Part shown: positions 29,483 to 41,000 of the stretch, piece by piece | Numbering within the stretch: position 1 is the first letter of the stretch | How the letters are laid out: every line of letters begins with the position of its first letter | DNA from: Hippasteria phrygiana | Lineage: Eukaryota; Echinodermata; Asteroidea; Valvatida; Goniasteridae | Length of the DNA stretch: 64,000 nt | Direction of reading: 5' to 3' | Assembly: GCA_037893225.1 (NCBI GenBank) | Contig: JAZGUH010000227.1 | Coordinates: 248,001 to 312,000, forward strand | Notes under the pieces: model-generated | The model's database searches: none | What the model was told of the DNA's origin: nothing | Seen by the model: the letters and a program-made list of their open reading frames with translations, nothing else | Program-made: the position numbers and the translations under genes

Positions 29483-29639
29483 GCAATCGTGGACTAGGGA
29501 CAAAAGAGTCAGGACGTAGACAAAGGGTCGACGACTGACCGAATGTCCACTATTAAAATTTGTGTACAAAGCATATGGGATACCTTCCAAAAATATTTAA
29601 AGTACAAACAGAAGAGGGACAATAGGAGGTCCATGATTG
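29483..29639. mobile_element. MITE with GCAATCGTGGAC ends, copy 2
   Basis: Begins GCAATCGTGGACTAGGGACAA and ends AGGTCCATGATTG, in inverse orientation to copy 1. It is diverged but shares internal phrases such as AGAGGGACAATAGGAG with copy 3. Confidence 0.65.
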
Positions 29640-29678
29640 AAGGTGTTTACAAACATGTGTGTGCATGTGTGTGTGGCG

Positions 29679-29759
29679 GGGGGGGGGGGGGGGGGGGAAT
29701 TGAATGTCTTTCCATTTAAACAGAAGTAATCAGGGAGACCGAGTGAGACTATGGCTAAG

Positions 29760-29801
<42 letters not shown>
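29679..29801. repeat. poly-G tract and (AC)n microsatellite
   Basis: A G run at 29,679-29,697 is followed by about 19-20 AC units at 29,762-29,801. Confidence 0.9.
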
Positions 29802-29806
<5 letters not shown>

Positions 29807-30587
29807 CCTGTTCAAAAATCATTCCCTGATGAGTCTCTTAGTTGTGCCTTAGGATGAAGGATTGTTTATTAGTTTTTTCATATTTTCCTGCATATTTGTG
29901 TTATATTTGAATAAACCTCCATAAATTCTCTCTTTGTCCAGTTTATAAAATAATACATGCAACAATGGGTGCCCAGAATATAAAATACGATGTCATTTCA
30001 GAATAATATTCAATACGATTATTAAATTTGTATTATACAACTGCTCTAATGACTTACAGGTGTGATAAAAATGAAACAGCTATTTACTATTTAAAAAAAT
30101 GTTCTGTGTAGCGCATAAACTCCCTAAAACATGAGCCAAGATTGTTGTCAATCCACTTTTATAAGGGAGGAGTGGTTAATCTGTGGTCAGGCCTGGCCTT
30201 TAAAAAGCCCAGCCATGCCTTGGCCTTCAAGATTTTACTCTTGCTATTGTGAGCCACAAATCACCTAACAAAAGAGCATCAACTAATTGTTTGTAGCCCC
30301 TCCCACACTAATCTGTACGTTTTCACGGCTGGATCAAAAGCTGCCTTAGCTGTCAGTGAAGTCTGGGTGAACAATGGGACTCCAGAATTATTGGGAAGTT
30401 TATTGTGTACAATCAGGTTATTATAGAGGCCCAAAAGGCCTGGGCGTCCACGGGCGGGGCCTGGCCTTGCCTGGCCTGGCCACAGATTAACCACTCCACC
30501 CTAAGCGAACACACAGTGCGCGTTTACCACCCTCTAGCACCGCCATTGCGAGGCCGCGGTTTCCCATCCAGTCTGTGTAATAGAGAT
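29802..30587. other. no gene seen
   Basis: A small inverted repeat pairs GTGGTTAATCTGTGGTCAGG (about 30,171-30,190) with GGCCACAGATTAACCAC (about 30,478-30,494). This suggests a further non-coding foldback element of about 320 bp. Confidence 0.4.
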
Positions 30588-30705
30588 CAATGATAACCTC
30601 GAAGGGTCGTGACCTCTGTTAATGGACCTCGCCTTCGGCTCGGTCCACTAACATCTGTCATGCCCTTCCTCGGTTATTGATGTGGTAAAGACCTGGTCAT
30701 CACAC
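30588..30705. repeat. GTGATGACC-family inverted-repeat element
   Basis: Carries GGTTATTGATGTGGTAAAGA then CCTGGTCATCAC at its right end, with GTTAATGGACCTCGCCTTCG in the middle. Similar to 7,670-7,772 and 36,762-36,880. Confidence 0.55.
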
Positions 30706-32168
30706 TTTACATCATAACTATGCAAAATTATGCAAACGTTTGACCAATTGTACATTGACAATACCCTAAAGTTAGCACATCCATCATGAAAAATGTTTAT
30801 TTAATACCGATAGGGCAAAACTAGATGATAAAATCAAATAAGCGGGTTGCGATGTGAAAATCTTGTGAAATCGCAGTCAGTTTTACGTATGAAAGAATTA
30901 TTTTGGGAATTGTCAACTATACCATCATAACAAGTAGGCCGTATTTCATGAAATAGTAATTTCCAATGCGCAAACCCCACAGAATTTTATATCGCTGTAA
31001 GATTCTCTTGCAAATTTTTGGCACAAGTGTGGATTTCCCATTAGGATGTACAGGTACAATGTACATACACGTGCATGCACACAGTAATAACCAGCTGCAG
31101 CTGCCTCATGCGCATTTGTACACACGATGTTGAATGGTTTTTATTTTTATGACTGATTTTTGTTTTAACCTTCTGAAACAAGAACTCAAATCAATTTTCT
31201 TTCTTTCACTGAGGCCTTTTCCTTTTACTTTATTTTCTATAGAAAAAAAATAGTTAAAAAAATTATGCAGCATAAAAACTTGGCATTTTTTGCAAAATAT
31301 TTAAAGTAGGGCGTTAGAAAAATGTCAAACTTCTTTTTTAAATTTTGAATCTGAACTTCCAACACAGTATACATCATAATAAATATAAATCCTGTGAGTG
31401 ACAATTTATTGCGAACTACAGTTGTTTAAAAATCTGTAAAATAGTTTACACCAATATACACAAAATTGAAGAATGACAAGATAAATATCCCGGTAATGTC
31501 TGCAGTTCACATGTCCCCATAATCATCCCCCCTCCCCCTGCCAACTAGTAAAAGAAACAGTGTTTAATGTTAAGTTCCGAGGTACTGCAGGGGGTTTCCT
31601 CTGAAAATTAGATGCTTGCCTTGTCAGCTATAAATCATAAACACAATTTTCATATTTCAAGTAAGCCTTATCTTTGGGATGGTAGTTCCAACTTGAAACA
31701 AAGCCTATGCATCATGTGCAGCGGTTGCAGTTTCCAATAACCACCCCTTTGTCAGTAGTGGTTCCTCAAAAGTATGATCCTCACCAAGAATGTTGATATT
31801 CTCTTCAATCATTGGTCCAACACTAGAGCAAATAACCACGGTCCAACTTCACCATCTGAAAATAGAATAAAAATTACATCATGAAAAAATATGAAAATGT
31901 CACATTTAACTCCCATTTTCATATTTTTTCATGATGTTTTTTCACCAGTATTTGAATTTAATCATTTTTTTCCCCAGGCCTATTCGAGAGCCTGTCACGT
32001 GGGTGTGTTTAAAGGGACACATTAACTTCAAATGTCATTAAATTTTGCTGTTTGGAAATGTTCCTTATCTTTTATAAGAAAAAAACACGTATAATGTGTT
32101 GCAATTAGTGAGTAGTGATTACAAAACATGACATCTGACCCGCGAAACATAGACTTATTTCCAGTAGT
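30706..32168. other. no gene seen
   Basis: AT-rich. At about 31,988-32,012 a 25-bp block is the inverse of a phrase in the dispersed repeat at 7,885/33,355 (GAGAGCCTGTCACGTGGGTG). A palindromic ATGAAAAAATATGAAAA stretch lies near 31,882-31,940. Confidence 0.4.
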
Positions 32169-32236
32169 ACTCTATTTGCACCATCGCTTTGTTCGGGCTC
32201 CAGAGTCTAGTGGGTTTAGATATGGGCGAGAGATTA
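32169..32236. repeat. direct repeat unit 1 of 2
   Basis: The phrase CTCTATTTGCACC...GCTTTGTTCGGGCTCCAGAG...GATATGGGCGAGAGATT recurs at 32,730-32,797 with two or three changes. The units are 560 bp apart and flank a MITE. Confidence 0.75.
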
Positions 32237-32449
32237 GATCATAGAAACCAGAGCCCGAACAACAAACCGTCGGGGTGGGTGGGTGGGAAAACAAAACGAA
32301 ATGACGACCACCTGAGCTGGTCCGAATCCTCTTTTGCTAGCATGAACTTATATTATTATTATGAACATATGTACAAAGACGATACAGAAGGCACTAAAAC
32401 TCAAATCAATACATACACACTAATACATGTGCGTTTTTGTAGCTATTCA

Positions 32450-32594
32450 GACCGCGGACCGTTAACAAAGAGGACAATAGGGTCCGCGATTGTGTCAAGG
32501 TCCACGATTGAAAATCGTGCACAAAACCAATGGGAGGCCCTCCGAAAAAGTTTGAGTACAAACAAAAGAGGGACAATAGGAGCCCCGCGATTGC
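32450..32594. mobile_element. MITE with GCAATCGTGGAC ends, copy 3
   Basis: The right end GCGATTGC and internal AAGGTCCACGATTG, CAAAACCAATGGGAGG and AGAGGGACAATAGGAG mark this as the same family as 10,722-10,872, in inverse orientation. The left end is diverged. Confidence 0.6.
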
Positions 32595-33354
32595 CGGCGC
32601 CCACACACCTATGTGTGTGCAGGCACGAATTACATAATTTACGCTTATCCTAGCCGCTTATCCTAGCCGCGACCAGACTGAACTGTGATAGTGTCTCTTC
32701 TGCCCTCTACGTCGCGGCAGTGCAAATAGTACTCTATTTGCACCACCGCTTTGTTCGGGCTCCAGAGTCTAGTAGGTTTAGATATGGGCGAGAGATTCTT
32801 CGCTCCGAACTAAGATAGCGAAGCCACTCCCTTTCCCTGGCTGTTAGACCCCCTAAATACCACCCATACCTCACCCATACCTCACCCGTACCTAACCCTT
32901 ACCTCATCCGGTAATGCGGGATATTTACTCGAAGCACGCGCAAACAGGGCTATCAGCTCACTGCGAAAGCGCCTTGCTAAACAATCGCACCACCTTGTAA
33001 CCAATATGCAGCAAGTGCGCGGAAAGATTCGACCTATCGCGGTCGAATCGCACCTGAATCGCGTCAACGCAGCCTGCGAATTACTGTCCAATCACATCAA
33101 CCACAGTTCCACGCGGAACGCGCAAAATCCGAGACAAACAAACATTACCACACAAACCTCCCATAGGGCTGTCCTGGGGCTGTCCAAGGGGCGCGGCCAA
33201 CTCGATAGGTCAATTATAAAAAGAAAAGGGCCGCTGCTACAGCCACAAACGTCTTAGTTCAAGACGTTACTGTCTGATACTTATCAACAGAAGGCACAAT
33301 TTATAGGCTATACTGAACCATAAAAAGGACTTTTTCTCCCATTTGCTCAGTACA
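32595..33354. other. no gene; CpG-rich stretch and direct repeat unit 2
   Basis: The second unit of the 68-bp direct repeat is at 32,730-32,797. About 32,880-33,250 is richer in CG dinucleotides, as sometimes near promoters, but I cannot tie it to the gene starting at 34,983. Confidence 0.35.
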
Positions 33355-33650
33355 AAACACATGCGCGTGAAGTCGCTCCGCGCCTGTCTGTCGCGTGCGC
33401 GTACGCACACGCACGAGATGCAGCGTTTTATACGCGTGGATTAGCGTCGTCTTACATTATGAAATTCAGTACATCTTGTGCGCGCACCTACTACGCTCTC
33501 CCTGTTGCGTATCGGCTGAGAACAGCTGGTTATGACGCGCCGTGTTTAAACAACTTCCAGCCGTGTTTAAAAAACCGTTTAAACACACCCACGTGACAGG
33601 CTCTCGACCAATAGGGATAGTGAAACTCACTGAGGCATTTATGAATACTT
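33355..33650 (+). repeat. dispersed repeat, copy B
   Basis: Similar along its length to 7,885-8,145 (CTTGTGCGCGCACCTACTAC, GCTGAGAACAGCTGGT, CACGTGACAGGCTCTCGACC). It carries an extra 30-bp partial duplication around GCCGTGTTTAAA. Confidence 0.65.
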
Positions 33651-34982
33651 CTTAATTACTTCTGAATAATAAACAGAATAATCGGGAAATACCGTACCCA
33701 ATGAACACTGTGGATAAAAATGAAATTATTGTTTTGGTAGACCAAGAAACCGACAAAACACGATTGAGGTTTTACGACGTATAAAATGAGCTATGTTCTT
33801 CTTGCAGCTAATGAAGTATGTGTGGGGGTATTTTAAACGTCCTTCCAGCCTTGGCGGCGATCCAGTGGATATTCCCGTAACGGGAAATGTAAAATAAATG
33901 TTCTGTTCCAGCGGATTAATTCAGTTTACCGTTCATCCCCGTAAAACTGTAGGTTCTGTACAGGGTTTAGAGATTCAATTGTGTTCTTTTTTTTCCCGTA
34001 ACGAATACGAATTCGTGTTTTTAAATGCGCGGATTATGAATTGGTCTTTGGTTATGAAATAAAAATCTGGTTACGTGCGCCGGAGGAAAATTTAAAATGA
34101 TTATATTCCTTTGCATGGTAAATATAGATCCATGATGTAGCGCTGTGTATTGTGAGGCATGCACGTGCAAGTACTGAGAAAAAGAAAGTCAGTTGACTGC
34201 ACGTAAACGTTGCCGTACATGTACATACTCCTGCTGCTTTGTGTATTGTACGAATACACATATTTAATCTTGCGGTGGGGGTGTTGATGCTTGAAGTATC
34301 GGCATACTCCGAAACTGGACCAGATTCAGTTTGTGTGCATGTGCATATATGCTGCACGTATTGTGTGCATGTGATTCTGTACGATCGCCAACGTGTTGTG
34401 CAGCGAGATTTTATGAAGGGCTGGCATGACATCGAAAATAAAAATATGAAGGATTGTAGTGGCTGTGTTTTTACAAAAAGGGCACGGCGGCCAAGGTAAA
34501 TATGGGGCAAGGCAAAACTGGCCGTGAAGACGGAGATTTGGTACATAATATAACACAACAGAAACTTTTTTTTTACACTTTATTTTTGACTCACCCGGTG
34601 GACTACAAAGGGTAGGGTTTTGACTCGCCCGCCGCTGTTTTTACTCGCATTTGCGACCGGGTGACCGCTAAGGTCGAGCCCTGCTAGTAGTTTAAAATTT
34701 TGGAAGGATTTGTTTTGATAATTGTGGGTGATTTTTTTCTCCCATTGTCCCATTAAAAATTGAGTGATTTGGTGCTGCTAGAAAAAATAGCAATTCAAGA
34801 AAGGAATGCACAGACTGTATGCCAGTGTATCATTAAAAAACACACCTTCAACAAACATCTGCATGGGGTTGGGTGAGAATTCCAACAGGGCAGCAGGTCC
34901 CCCCCCCCCCCCCTTTGCCCCACTCAAGCTATGCCCATGGGGAAACTGATTAAATTAGCTGTTCCTGGTTGTTTTGTTTCAG
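33651..34982. other. no coding gene seen; likely upstream intron or promoter DNA
   Basis: The stretch ends in a good splice acceptor (TTGTTTTGTTTCAG at 34,969-34,982), so an upstream non-coding exon of the following gene probably lies here or further left. I could not find it. A C run at 34,899-34,912 is present. Confidence 0.35.
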
Positions 34983-35012
34983 AAGAAAAAAAGCATGGCA
35001 TCCAATAATGAG
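34983..35012 (+). CDS. exon with start codon (MASNNE)
   Basis: The acceptor TTTGTTTCAG precedes this exon. The ATG is at 34,995 in AGCATGGC context. The donor AG|GTAAGT follows six codons, leaving phase 0. Confidence 0.65.
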
Positions 35013-38000
35013 GTAAGTTTAAACTTAATATATTCAAAATTACTACGCTCTCAAAATTTCTGTGGAATCTGGGTCGATTGTAAAGTTGTGAATTCCAATC
35101 TGAGATGAAGTCAGAGGAACCCAGATTGCAAATAATACCCCACGACTGCGCACTGACCTACATGTACATACATTTATCAAAGTGCACATGCACGCACAGT
35201 CCTGGGTTACTATTTGCAGTCTGGTTCGTCTAAGGTCATCTCAGTTCAAAAATCAGTGCACAGCCACAAGCCTCTTGAGACAACCCCTTTAAGGTGAATA
35301 GATGGCTTAAAAGAATTTAAATTATCAAGAAATTTTTGTTTTAGAAATGAAATGTGAGCATCTTTTTTTGTGCACCATTTGTGATAAACTGCATAAAATG
35401 TCTGTTTTTGGCTTTTTGGGCATTTTATTTTCTCATTAATGTTGAATGTTTCAACTTCTATTCAAAAAGGCATCACGCATTTTGGAAGGCTTAAGTGCTG
35501 GTGGTATAGAGATGGAGGAGGCAGTGGAGGAAGATTGGAAGGAGGGGGATGAGGAGCAAGATTACCAGCAAGATGAGGAGGATGGAGAGCAAGAGCAAGA
35601 GGAGGAGGATGGGGAGCAAGAGCAAGAGGAGCTGGAGGAGGAAAATGAGGAGCTGGAGGAGGAAGATGAGGAGCTGGAGGAGGAAGATGAGGAGCTGGAG
35701 GAGGATAAAGAGAAGATGGAGAAGGACGGGCAGGACGGGGAGGATGACAGCGACTTTGACCCCTATGAATTTAGCAGTAGGCGGTTTGAAGTAAAACAAT
35801 CCCATGGGAGAGAAAGTAACCCCGTAAGTTGAACTTTGACACACAAATCTACCAAACAAAACAACCTACATGTACAACCTACTTAATCCCTTGCGTACGG
35901 ATGATGCCATAGGGCGCAAAAGAAAAGTGTCACCAGGTCGGATGACACCACTGCTCTCCATTTGTGCAGTTTCAATCCATTGTTGGATTATTGTTGATGT
36001 CATGTTTGACTGCACAAACATTGTAATGGTTCGATTTGTCTGCTAGAACCGCTGCAACACCCCGACATCTCCTGTAAAATACCATGCCCATAGGGGTTAA
36101 AGTTTTGTGCAGTGATCTTGAACCTTATTTCTGCACAATGTCCCAATGTCTAGCAATGTAAACTGCAAATTAGTCCATACTATAAATACGTATGATCATT
36201 CTTATCATGTGTACTTTATCTCTTTTTACAGAGCAATCGAGCCTCAAGAAAGTGCACTTTGTGTGGGAAGACATTTAAATTCCTGGCACAACATCTGAAG
36301 CGATTCCACAACATGCGAGACACCAAGAAAAGGCTTACCGAGTTGGGCAAGAGCCGTATAGAGTAAGCAGTTACATATGGCTTTCTTCAAATGAAAAATT
36401 CTATTTAAAAAAATAATTTGTCTCGCTACATAGAAATCTATTTTATAGAGTGAAGGTCTGTTCATACTTCATGAAAACGCAAAAGCGAAGCTGATTTTGT
36501 GATGTCTAGAACACATGTACATGCAGCTGTTTTCTTGTGACACTCGCTGTTACCCAGAAAAATCTGCGTCGCCCTTCAGTCCAGTACAATTCCAAAACAG
36601 GAATCCAAATTCCTTTTCTGGTAACACAAATCCTATTCAAGAAACATTCCCAATTCACCACAGTCGTTTCCAAATCAGGAAACCTACTTTGGATTACCTA
36701 ATTTGGATTACATAACCGCAATTTCCTACATACATGTATATCAAATACAATAAATTAATAAGGGGATAAAAGTGTGATGACCCGTCTTGACCACGTCAAT
36801 AATAACCAAGGAGAGGCGCGACTGCTGTTAATGGACCTAGCCGAAGGCGAGGTCCTTTAAAAGCGGTCACGACCCTTCTGTAAAAAGGTCAAAATGCGAA
36901 GCTTTTTCACCCCACTTTTTTCTCCCAACAAATTACCAAAAGATTCTAGAACTTCGTAGGCCCACTCGACAAGATTTGTTCATAAAATCTCGGCAAAAAC
37001 CAACAAAGAATCGGACCAACAAGGATAGCCAAAATCAGGATGTGTTTTAATCAAAACTTTCGACAAATTGCGACAAGAAGTGGACCAGTGGCTGAGTGAT
37101 GTGTGTGATAAACGGCTGTGTGGATAATTCCGATCATCGGTTAAACCTTAATTTTAATAGCAGCGTGGTTTGACGTGTCTTCGAGATTCTTGTGTACATA
37201 CTCGTACTCAATCACACAAGATCGAAATCATTAATCACGACGGACATTGTACATGTGCATTGTACAACGCATGTGCCGCACTTGTTTGCCTTTATTCAAG
37301 GTGCATTGTACACTGGGAATTTTAGGACGGTGGCATTCAGTGCGGTTGCTTGCACTTGACAAAGAGGCCGATATGATTTTCGATATGAAAAAATTATCGA
37401 GATATCTGCAACTATCGTCATATCGAACAGCCTTTAGAACGGCTTCAAAGTCAAACAATGCCTAGCGACAATGGGGCCCGGCGATTATGTAGTTACGAAC
37501 AAACTTTTGCGACATTTTAATTATGCTGAAATTTGTTGACGATATTGCAGGTGAAAAAAATCAATATCGTCAGCCCTAGAACACCAAGTGATTCAGACAC
37601 GGCCTCAAATTAAGAATAAAGTTGATTTCGCTTGCCTCCTAAGTTCAGGGTTCACACGACTCCTTAAAAACCTGTAAAATCCTGGAATTTTGTACCCATC
37701 CTGGAAAGTACTGGAAATGCTTAAATTTTAAAAGAAGTCCTGGAAATTCCTGGAAATTAAATATGTATTATTCAAAGCGGTCAAGTAAGTTGCGATTGAA
37801 ATCTATTGTGTGACTTCGCGTTACACGTACATTTTGTTCCTTTGGCCAGTGCTACGGGAATGACGCCGAGTTTTCGCTTGTGCTACAGTATTTGAGGCCG
37901 TGTCTGAATCACTTGGTGTTCTAGGGCTGACGATATTGATTTTTTTTGCAACTCTATTTTTGATCCTGTTACTAGTTATTTTTTGCAACTAGATCAAAAA

Positions 38001-41000
38001 TCGAGTTGCAGTTGGCCAATCCCTTTAAGTGAACCAAAGTTAAACCTTTCAAATTTATCTTTTTTTCTACAGACATCCCATCACCAAGCCAAAAAAAAAT
38101 GCATCCTATGACAGGAAACCTAGAGACTGCCCGGTTGAGGGATGTTATGGAAAAGGTTTGAAAAGGGTCGACCACCATTTGTGGTACAAGCACGGTCTGG
38201 ATGTAAGTGGGCAATGCCACTTTGGTCTTTGAAGGAGTTTTAAAAAAATCTGTTTTGGCATGTCAAACCTATGAATTAAAAATAGTAGCACTTAGAAACT
38301 GAAATTTTAGTAAACACCTTTCAGCATTACAATGTATTCACATTTTGTCCACGGCAGGACCGTACGTACATTGTAGCCACAAAAAAATACCAAATTGTAT
38401 GAAATACCTCATGTGAGGGCGAGTTGCAGTGCGAAAGGAACACATGTATATTCCAGCTTATTTGTTTGTAAAGCTATAAACGTAAAGTTTACAGCAATCC
38501 CTGAGGTACCTCGCAATATGCCAGACGTTCAGGTGGTTCCCTTGATTTATTGGCATACCGCGTCATATGTGAGGGTGAGTTGCAGTGCGCGGTTAACACA
38601 TTCTAGCTTACATGTATTTGTTTACGCAAACTAAAGGTCTAACGGTCTACCAGAGATAGAACCCTTATCACAATTTGATTAACAAAAACCGATTGGGTTT
38701 AATTTTGCTTAATGTTTTTACTATAAAGTAAAATTTTGCTGCCAAGTTTGTTTGCTAGGAGAATTTGGTGATCATGATCAGCCTGTACTCCCTTCGTGGG
38801 CTTGACAATCGGTGCCTACTCGTACCTTGTGATGGCGATTGCCTGCTTTAATTTTTCCCTGTGGAACACCCTGCACTAGCCTTTTTACCAGACTAGGGGA
38901 CCACCAGGGAAACACATCAGAAGAACGAATGTAGTATGAAAAGCTCTTGACACTATGAAGACAGATAGTCAGTTGCAGCATTTTCTCCGAAACAATGTTC
39001 CCACCCCTTGAAAAACCGTGTTTCTTGCACATTAATTATTGCATTTATCGTCCCTCTTGGCAACCTTTTAGGGAACATTACAAGTGCTTCAACACTAAAC
39101 ATTAGCCGCACTGTATTTTAAAATACATTTTTGTATTTTTCCTCTTTACAGCGTGGTAGTGCAAAGTATTTGCACTACCTTGCAATTTCTAGGAAATCAC
39201 ACTCCGTGCCAACTGCAACTAAGCTGCCCTCCACCCCAGTTTCCTTTGAAATAGATGACCCTTATGGGGGTATGTATACAGAATATGGAAAAAGGATACA
39301 CGTATGATTGCCGTTGTCTTTACATTGGATCCTATCACAATGGAAGAGCATGCCAGAGATCATAAAGTTATCGTCCCATCTGATTCGGCTTCTTTCTCGT
39401 TGCACTCAGATTTCCCCTAACATTTCATATTTTATATCTGTCCGAATGATCAGCCGCGAAAAACAAGACAACTGATAATAATCAAAAATATATACAAAGC
39501 TACAAAACAACGTCTGAGGGCGAGTTGCTGACAGCACACATTGAAATAGGGCTGTTCATTTTCTAATAATTTTAAGTATTCGAATATTCGAAACTGGATT
39601 TGACCGAATATTTGATACTTGCCGATCAAGTTTTTTCAATGCATGCCACGCCGGTAAACAAAATTGTACATGTGGCGATATTTTTTTGCATGCCCCTGTT
39701 GTAACAAGAGTTTTACGGACGGCAACAATAAACAATAAACCTCTGTCCACAAAAATTTACGATTGGCAAAAATATGGCATTTGACACTGCTAAGCGCCGT
39801 AAATTTTCTAACAAAATAACATCAGAGTCGTATCTGTATGTGCATACATGTACATATGTTTTCGAATATTGGAACCGGCAAAATGGTATTCGAATATCTG
39901 GTTGACGATCGAATATCTAATATTCATTATATTCGGGACAGCCCTACATTGAATGCGAATAAATCCGGACAAAGCGCAGCGAAGTTGCAGGGTCGTGTTT
40001 ACACTAACATTATCTATTCCCATATTTGGTTATTTGTTATCGTTTAATTTTTTGAAAAGCATATTTTGGGGATTCTACTTACATGTCCTTGCTTTAAATA
40101 TTTTCTAAAGCCTATCAGAGACCGGATGTTTACAATGACATAATAAAGATCCAAAATAGTTACCTTTATACCCTAAAATTGTGCGCATTAAATTTTCCTC
40201 CTAACATCAGTATTAGCGAGCTTCAAATTCACAAAGTTACACCCTAACAAAAATATATGGGAAATAATGTGGAAAATGAGTTGTCTGTAAATTGGGCCAA
40301 AAAATAAGGGAAAGGTTGCCTAACGTGGAAGACTTGAACAAGTTCAGGGACATTCCAATTAAAACAAGATTATTGTTGCCTAGAAAATGTTTTCTTACCG
40401 AAAATTTCAGGAATTTCAATTAAATTATTCAAGTCTTTCACTTTAGGCAAACCTTCACCTACTTTTAGCCCAAATTACAGCAACTTGGTGAATTGGAAGC
40501 TCATCAATACTGAGGTTTGACAAGACTATTTGATATCTGAGGAAAATTTAATGCGCGCAACAGAAATGTCGCGTATGTAATTTTGCAACACATGGCAATA
40601 TTCAGGAAAACAAATCAGAAGGACTAGCATGTTTAATTAAATTTGTTCATTCCAGATGAGCCACTCCTAGACTCATGGGAGGAGTATGAGATCTTGAAAC
40701 ATGGCAGTGATGATTCTGCAGGAAAATCTGCAAGACAGCATAGGCGACAAGTTGAAATTGTAATGAATCGATGTCACCTAAAGCACTCAGCTGAGGTTGT
40801 AAACCCAAAAGTTCCACAAAAGTAAGTACATCGATCATGACCTGTACGTCAGTCTTGATTCTATCAGTGTTGTAGTCTAGACCTGGAAGATGCAGACCAA
40901 CATGTTCGAGACTGAGACATTCATATAGGCCTACCCTTAAAAAGTTAAATACATTTAACATGCGTTCTTTGAAGGCCGTGCCCCCAAAAGACAAAATACA

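Noticed and set aside
32189..32653. 154-codon ORF
   Set aside because: Runs across a direct repeat and MITE copy 3; no protein-like features.
35491..35859. Leu-rich minus-strand ORF
   Set aside because: Shadow of the GAG/GAA-rich acidic exon on the plus strand.
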